Shown here piece after piece: positions 56,690-64,000 of a stretch of 64,000 nt of DNA (its first letter is position 1; each line of letters starts with the position of its first letter). The translations under genes were made by a program, and so were the position numbers. The stretch comes from Lutraria lutraria (Eukaryota > Mollusca > Bivalvia > Venerida > Mactridae): positions 41,819,137-41,883,136 of the forward strand of contig OZ026833.1 in the NCBI GenBank assembly GCA_964023205.1, read 5' to 3'. The notes beneath the pieces are model-generated. The model was not told the DNA's origin and searched no databases. It saw only the letters and a program-made list of their open reading frames with translations.

Positions 56690-58708
56690 ATTTTGCACTC
56701 CAAGGTACACTTGTCTGATTTAAGACCTTGGTACATGCATACATTATAATCATAATTTACACAAATAATGCGTATTCGGGCCAAGAATGTATTATTTAAC
56801 AATTATTGTTTATTCGGTCCGTTTTTTTATGTTTGTATTGATCTTTATACGATATTGACTGATCTTTTAAATTATTTAATCTTACACAAACATTTTTCAA
56901 GAAAATACGGAAATGAATGCACAAGCGTGCGGATAATATTATGAAATAGTTATCTGTAAATTTGTGCATCAATATTTTGATATTTATAATTCAAGGATTA
57001 GATGGAATTTATGCATCGGCTAACTTTCTCTTTCATCTAAATCTGCCTAATTCCGTAATGTTTGGATCTTGTTAACCAGCGATGATTGTCTTAAGCTCGA
57101 TGCGTCAAGTTCATGTAATATTTATCCTGGGAATAACAATTAACTATTTACATACGGTACTTTCCGTCGAGATTAAAATAATCTCTTAACCGGAAAATCC
57201 GAAAATTGCCGATTCAAGAGAAACGAGTGACAACAATCAGGTGTGACGTCATTATGTCAACACAATTATGTAGCTAATGTTGAATTGCATCATTGTGATT
57301 AGTATGGATTGAAAAACAATTGTTTTGTATTGAAAAATACCCCAAAACCATGTATAGAGTAAATAAATGTGTAATGTGAAGTATTTATTTTTCTTCCTGA
57401 TATAAAAGATTTACTCATCCATATTTTAAGTGTGTCAACTTCAATGAAACCGTCTTCGGGGTTGTCAAGCTTCGCTTCAAGCGCAATGACTACTACTTTT
57501 TGTATCTTATGGGTACGTATATACATTATCGTCGGAAACCAACGGTCGCTGGCTGCTTTGCTACGCGCCATGCATCATGAAATTTGATACCATGGGTATC
57601 CGACGATGATATATATACGTATGAACAGCTTGGATGCTTGACTCTGACGGTAATTACGTCGTGTCTACGTGTTATGCTCAGTAAAATGCTCTCATTGACA
57701 TGCATAGTTTGTACTATTTGTAAACAAAATCTGCATATTTTATCAACGCCAGTTTGTATTTTGTAACTTTTAAAACTCTGTTTCAGTTTTGCATTCATGC
57801 AATTATAACCGGACGACGTGCATCATGGTTGAATGATAATATATATATAATTAGTATTATTTACATTGACTTTTAGGTGAAATGATTGACGTTGCAAGAA
57901 ATATCAAAAAAGAAATTCTGAAAAAGCCAGAATCATTGTCGTAGATAGAGTGGACATTCCAATGACATTTCATTGATGCTAAGTAAAACTGAATTTATCA
58001 AATTAAATCTATCACAAGTTTGTGTGCCAAATTTGACTTAATTGCAATTTATGTAGCTTTTCACATCTTTTAACAGTGTAGCCGTCATGATGTCACATTC
58101 TTGCCTTTCTAATCTCAAAACCACAACTGTTACAATTACACGTCCAGAACGAGGCCATGTCTTTCGTCGACAATTAATATCAATTAACGACTACTAACAA
58201 TCACCGATCGTTATCGTCATAAATATCATCGTCGTACAAATTATTTAAGTTTACGATAAAGAGCACCCCCCTAAGGACAAATGAGATGTGTCATGCTGTA
58301 TTTTTTGTGCTGTGTCGATAACGTGTATGTAGTGGGCGGATGAAGAGGAAGAATAGCGTAAAGTGAATATTTCAACCGTAATAATTACATACATATACTC
58401 CGCTAGACAAAATAGATGAGTCACGATTAACAAGGCCACTATGTGACATTCTTACACGATTGTGTCAGAGCATGCTGACACAATACTGTCTACATACGTA
58501 CCAAAATAATCAGGGTACAAATCAGTGCCTTAAGTGAATTTCATTTTGTTAGCGCCATCTGTCACAACTGTAACATAAGTATTCTATAATGACTACCCTA
58601 ATGTCAACACATCTTCAACAATGTTGTTAATGTACATTGTATTGCGATACTTTTACATTAAAGACGCATAACGTGGCTTGTATGATTGACAGGACGTAAT
58701 TGTATAAT
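56690..58708. other. spacer, nothing firm
   Basis: AT-rich. A minus-strand frame at 57299-57571 has a protein-like stretch, but no splice partner or domain could be supported. Confidence 0.4.
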
Positions 58709-59078
58709 TTAAAGTCCCATAAGCCTTTTTTATAAAAATATGAAAAAAAACAATGGCTGATATTATCCCAACATAATAATTACCAACGAAACGAGCCTTT
58801 TTTCTTCTTAAAACACTCATTTCGGCTTTTGTAAACTGGAAATATATAGGGCGCGCGACGTCACTTTATGACGTGTGCCTAACATGACTGCGGGAAGACA
58901 CAGCTGTTCTTTAAATACATGTAGTATTTCTTTTTCAATGATATTGGGAGAAATACAATCATTATGGTGATTTCGGAAACAATTTTTCTTGCTATAAAGT
59001 ATGCACGGGAGTAAAACACACCGGATTCCTCTGTTATAGGGCAAATACCGATAAATGTAGAAGCTTATGGGACTTTAA
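58709..59078. mobile_element. piggyBac-like inverted-repeat element, full copy
   Basis: TTAA-AGTCCCATAAGC on the left and GCTTATGGGACT-TTAA on the right form perfect 12-bp ends with TTAA target duplications, the signature of piggyBac-type transposition. There is no transposase inside. The body matches 15945-16225 and 62116-62472 when read on the minus strand. Confidence 0.85.
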
Positions 59079-59717
59079 CATACAAAAATGTATTTCAGTA
59101 CACACTCTTGCTCATAAAAGGTAACCAAGTTCATCCGACCGGCCCTAAAAGACTTATTTCAGACTTTGTAAAATTATTTCTTGCCGATGTATCTATTTCT
59201 ACATGAACTTTATTTTCAAACTAAACTTGTAAACAACGCACATATGTATTCGAAAAAAAGTTATATCTACCTACCAACTCTATATATTTGATATTATTTG
59301 GATGTTGGCCAAAATCAAGTATTCATTTTTTTGTCTAAGGTGTAAAAAGACAGAGAAATAAACACATAGACTTAAAAAGATGTAAATTAATTCGCCGGAA
59401 TCTTACTCAAATATTAGAATAATGCTTTATTGCAATCAGAAATGGTACCGTGCGATAGTACAAAATGTAGAAATTATGATTTGCCCCGAAATGATAAAAT
59501 ATCGGAAACATTTGTGCAAACAATCGACACGCTACAATAATATCAATACATACCTTATAAGTTTTAATTAATTTAATTACCCAACTGTGTCCATATTTTC
59601 TGAGACATGTGTAAACGTGTACTTGAAAATTATAAGCATATTCGAAAGCATGTAAATCCTACAATTAAAACGTATTGTATTTCTAATAAACCAATAAACA
59701 ATATATTAATCTAAGTA
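59079..59717. other. spacer, nothing recognised
   Basis: AT-rich, without a supported gene or repeat. Confidence 0.45.
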
Positions 59718-59892
59718 CAGTCTAATCTGTGTTGACAACCTTCGATTAAAAGCCAATCTGTGAATAAAAGTCATTCTTTAAAAATTCGTCATTGATTACA
59801 TAAAACAAAATAACCTGCGACAAAAGGTCACATGTGAATAAAGGCCACGTTATATGTTTCCTAAGGTTAACCTTTATTCACAGGTTTCACTG
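59718..59892. mobile_element. inverted-repeat element, CAGTCAAACCTGTG family, opposite orientation
   Basis: It runs from TA-CAGTCTAATCTGTGTTGA to TTCACAGGTTTCACTG-TA. The inner order resembles 21081-21255. Confidence 0.7.
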
Positions 59893-60089
59893 TATTGAGC
59901 TTTTATCTAGATCGACGGAGACCTAGGCCTCTTACTATTTTTTTTAATGTGGGATTATTGTCACCTAAGTCTTAATAACATCATTATACATAGACTATCT
60001 TGATGCTACAGTTTTGTAGAATGCTATCTAATCTTCTAAAACGTATGTCTAAAATGCATGTTTCGTAGAAAATTACACAAATGTACAAT

Positions 60090-60166
60090 CTTACAATGTG
60101 AATAAGGGCAACCCTTAAAAAAGGAGTGGCCTATATTCGGAGGTGGCCGATAGCACAGGTTTGACT
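60090..60166. mobile_element. inverted-repeat element, CAGTCAAACCTGTG family, right fragment
   Basis: AGGAGTGGCCTATATTCGGA then AGCACAGGTTTGACTG-TA gives the right end only. Confidence 0.6.
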
Positions 60167-60169
60167 GTA

Positions 60170-61840
60170 TATAATTGTATGTTTACAAATGAGACAAATG
60201 TATGAATAACTAATGCTAAAGTAACATAAATCATGAATCGGTTACAGTGTAAGTTACTTTAGCTTTCTAATTGGTTTGATATCATTTTGAGTTTGACCAT
60301 TATAATCTAGTAACTATAACAAGTGTCGATAAAACGACGACATGAGTTAGAAAATTAACATCGTGTGAGCGTTTTTTTTTGTTTGTTTACTAAATCGATG
60401 AAAAAAAATTATTTTAGACCAGTTTGTCAATAAATAAGTTATGATTCTGCCTATGCGTCAACAAATAGTTTTCTGTCAATAAATTATTTGTTTGTTGTTG
60501 TTTTTTCAGGAAATTTTCACATTTTGAAGAATCAATTAAAGATTATAATTAATGGAAAGTGTCTTCTTCACATCCCAAATGTATAGTTTCGTCAGATGAC
60601 AAATACAATTTTGTGCGATGGAAACAAATGGTTGCTGTACGTGAAATGAGGCTTGCAGTTATCTCTGACACTGAACGTATCGTCAGATTTCGTAGATTTG
60701 TAATCAGCTAATGACTCGATGTTCCATTGCTCATGTTGCTACACTACAGATTATGGGAATACACTCAGCGAAATTGAAATTTAATCAGCCATGAATGCAT
60801 CAAAATGACACAGATCATGTGGATTACAAGCGTCTGTGAGAACCAGAGCCATATTTTCATTGCCACTTTCTATTTACAAACAACAGATAAACGTGATTAT
60901 CCTTTGGGAATTATATGTAATTGATACAATTTTACAACTTTATCATGCGTTATGAACATCTATGGGCTCTCGGGGAAGCACAAATTGATTCTAAACATTC
61001 ATTAGTGAAGGAATTTCATGTTGACCACGGTCCTTAGGAGACCGAATTCTCATGCGCATGCATTGAAATATTAATCCTGTTTTAACTGACCCGTACTGGA
61101 CGTCCGTGTTGAAAGGTAAATTAGAAATTCATGTAGTGAATGCATTGTCTCCTGTCCTGTTGGGGATGAGTTTCAAATTGGGTGTCATTCATTCCGTACG
61201 CGAAGGGATTTGGATCTGTTCGCGTCGTTGCATTTTAAAAATGAGATCTCGCGGTAACGAGACAGCACGAGATCTGCATTGATTGGCAGCATCTTGACGC
61301 TTCAAGTCTGGCTTTTGATGAGGTTAATTACAACACGCTGGTCCGGCAAGAAATCATCAATAAGATTTCCGTTCCGGCGAAATATATGAAAACAGTAATA
61401 CAAGGGATTATTTATCGAAGATTTAAATTAACATTATGTTCATCAAAGAGACCAGAAAATGACTGTTGACGGGCGAATGCTCAGCCCATTCAATGCAGTC
61501 TGAAAAAAGAACATCCCTTTGTGTGACTTAATTTAAACTTTGATGTAACAATATCATTCATTCGATTGTCAATGTCTTACACATTATTTGGCTTCTCTCT
61601 AGGATCAAGCCGTTTAATCAAATTGATTTCAACTTTTCACCTTTTTATCTTATTTAAGTTTCAATGGCTGTTGCGAAAAGGTCAGCTTTAACATAGCATT
61701 GATCTCAATAGAGTTGTTGAAGGCACAATGTAAAAGTGCGAGTTGAGTAAATTATCGTAGAAATAAAACATTTGATGAAGTATTGGCTCTACATGACACT
61801 GATACATTATTCTTTCAAGTAGAATAGCGCTAAAATGTAC
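60170..61840. other. spacer, nothing recognised
   Basis: No supported gene. A somewhat more GC-rich patch lies around 61020-61390, without a usable frame. Confidence 0.45.
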
Positions 61841-61844
61841 ACCA

Positions 61845-61998
61845 GGCAGAGAAGAGCAGAGTGGAAATAACAGAATTGAACATAACAGGACACTACAGAG
61901 CACAGCACTTCAGAGCAGAGCAGTACAGTACAGTGCAGAGCAGAACAGAACACAGTCATGGGAACAGAATAGAACAGAGCAGAACTGACCAGATAAGA
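61845..61998. repeat. degenerate CAGAG/CAGAA simple repeat
   Basis: About 150 bp of diverged AGAGCAGAGCAG, AGTACAGTACAG and GAACAGAACA units on the plus strand. Confidence 0.8.
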
Positions 61999-62115
61999 AC
62001 AATGTAGAGTTGAGCTAACACTTTCTTTCCGAAATAAGGTGTACGGCGAAGTTTAAACTCCTCGTGACAAATCCAATAGGTCAACATTTCGAGCAAATGG
62101 TATTTTTGATATCCA

Positions 62116-62472
62116 TTAAAGTCCCATAAGTTTATAAATGTATTGGTCCTAATAGTTTCTGTTTGTCCTATAACAGGAATCCGGTGTGTTTTCCTTCCGT
62201 GCATACTTTATAGTAAGGAAAACTGTTTCCGAAACCACTATCGTATTTTTTTCAATATCATTGAAATAAATAATATTTATAGAACACCTGTGTTTTCCCG
62301 CAGTCATTCTATGCACACGTTGTAAAGTGACGTCACGCGCCTTACATAAAATCACAGTGAAATTAGTGTTTTCGGATGAAAAGGGGCTTGTTTCGTCGGT
62401 AATAATTATCTTAGGATGATATCAGCAATTGAATGTTTTTGCATATCTTTTTCTACAGCAAATGGGGCTTAA
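62116..62472. mobile_element. piggyBac-like inverted-repeat element, worn right end
   Basis: TTAA-AGTCCCATAAG on the left; the right end reads AAATGGGGC-TTAA, a worn match. The body matches the other two copies, including TGACGTCACGCGC. Confidence 0.75.
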
Positions 62473-64000
62473 ACAAATGGCAGAAAATGGTGACAACTCG
62501 TTCGATTGGCCATTATTGTCGGGACGGTCGACTGCAAGTACTCATTCAAAGCTTACAAGAGACATAAATATCGGCTAATTCATTGAGAACGCACCGATTA
62601 ACCATTACATATACATATGTCATGGGGCCAAAGTCTGAGTCCATCAAAATAAACATAATCCCTAAAATAACGACGACCTAAGTGACAAGCGTTGTGTATC
62701 CACCCTTAGGGATACTGTCATTGTGTATTCAACAACAATTTCATAATCTGTAGACAGATTACTTGGCAATAAAAGAGATCCCAAATGCATTAAGTAAACA
62801 TGTTTCTTTGCAATATCTTGTACATAAATATTTGCTCTGTAAATACGACTATTGTATTGTCATTGTTACTTGTTTCAAACTTTGTTAGATGTATTGATCT
62901 CTCTCCATGATAAACCCATTTGAACAATGTGAAATTTTCGCGAGGGATAAATTTCTACTAGTATCCAAATGTAGTTTAAAACTTGAAGAAACGAAATATA
63001 TTTTATTATGTCCATCTGAAGGCATCAATGACTCCACTTTTTACAAATTAGCATAATTTTATGTAAAAAAAAACACACACACAATGAATAATGAACATTG
63101 CAGTGCTGACTTTTCTTGTGACTTCGAAAAAACAAACAGTAAATATAGCAGCGAAAAGGTATTAGATCATATGCTTTATCTATTGTTTAACGGCCAATTT
63201 GGTTATTTCAGAGCCGTCCCAGAGACGGCGGGGAGATAAGATACAGGAGAACTGGACGTTTATATCCCTACTCTTAGATCATATATTAGATCTTCCTGGT
63301 TCTTTATCGTGCCCGGTGTAAAGCATGGATACACGTCTCCTCCCTTTCTGTGACTTTCTTAGTGCTTGGTTAGGTAGTTGGGATGTGGATACTGAAGCAG
63401 TCATACAAAACCTTTTATGTAAATGTAATAGAAAAACATAACTTGTACATTACTTGGCCAGTAATGACAGAGGTAAGATTTGTTCTTGGTGTCTTATGCA
63501 TTTACATGTATTTCCTGGATTGGCCGGTACAATTCAGCCGCGGCGAAATACGAATCTCTTGATATTTGAATCAAAATTTTGTCAAATACTTGGATCAATG
63601 CTAGCGTTTTTTTTTGAAAACAATGAACCACTTTGATAACTACATTTAAAACATTCATGTTGAAAAACATATCCGTGATACATTTTTTTTAAATGACATA
63701 TTAAGAACAAAACTAGACAATAGTCTAAAATTATATATGTTCACAAAAAGGCCATGATTTACATTTTATGGTATGAATAAACTTATAAGCGACTTCACAA
63801 TAAACCGAAATGTTTATATTTCTTCCACTAAAGAGAAGTCTAACACGGCAGTTTAATTTTTTCTCAGATATCTGGATTGACCACAATGTGACACATTTAC
63901 GCATGGACAAATTAATCCCTCAGATTTGTGAGCTCTGACCCCTAGACTAGAATTTGATTGGTGGCTGACAATTTCGTTAAAAGACATTGTCATTGCTTGA
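62473..64000. other. spacer to window end, nothing recognised
   Basis: AT-rich. Short open frames only; I see no splice-site and domain combination that supports a gene. Confidence 0.45.

Overview
This is eukaryotic, animal-type DNA: low GC, intron-rich genes with consensus GT-AG splice sites, extracellular modules coded by symmetrical phase-1 exons, and introns and spacers full of SINEs and short inverted-repeat elements. The mixture of tRNA-derived SINEs, small terminal-inverted-repeat elements, an all-sushi receptor and a large single-exon protocadherin suggests a lophotrochozoan, most likely a bivalve or other mollusc. That placement is inference; no sequence search was possible.

Region 1 (1-3.5 kb, + strand) holds the 3' part of a type I membrane protein: two sushi (CCP) exons, a transmembrane exon and a terminal cytoplasmic exon. 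Region 2 (5.0-23.7 kb, + strand) is a larger paralogue with 18 CCP exons, a transmembrane exon of identical length (213 nt) and a terminal tail exon. All CCP exons are phase 1-1, 156-168 nt long. They follow an A-B-C three-module period. Both tails end in the same motif, TPxxLxxAxFxYIQP. The pair looks like a tandemly duplicated family of cell-surface sushi receptors with a conserved intracellular signalling motif. The 5' end of the second gene was not found, so a shared 5' end through alternative splicing is possible.

Region 3 (about 30.9-41 kb, - strand, convergent with the sushi genes) is a protocadherin: one 2.7-kb exon codes for the signal peptide, seven cadherin repeats, membrane segment and proximal tail (with a KRVQF PP1-docking motif), and three further coding exons complete a product of about 1,171 residues. 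Two more exons lie in the 3' untranslated region. Between the convergent genes, at 29.0-30.2 kb, there is a weak candidate for a small two-exon gene.

Region 4 (41-64 kb) has no convincing gene. It carries a 29-bp minisatellite of exactly 80 full units (2.3 kb), a 57-bp near-perfect palindrome, SINEs and several families of short inverted-repeat elements, including piggyBac-like ones with TTAA target sites and a cluster with TA target sites.
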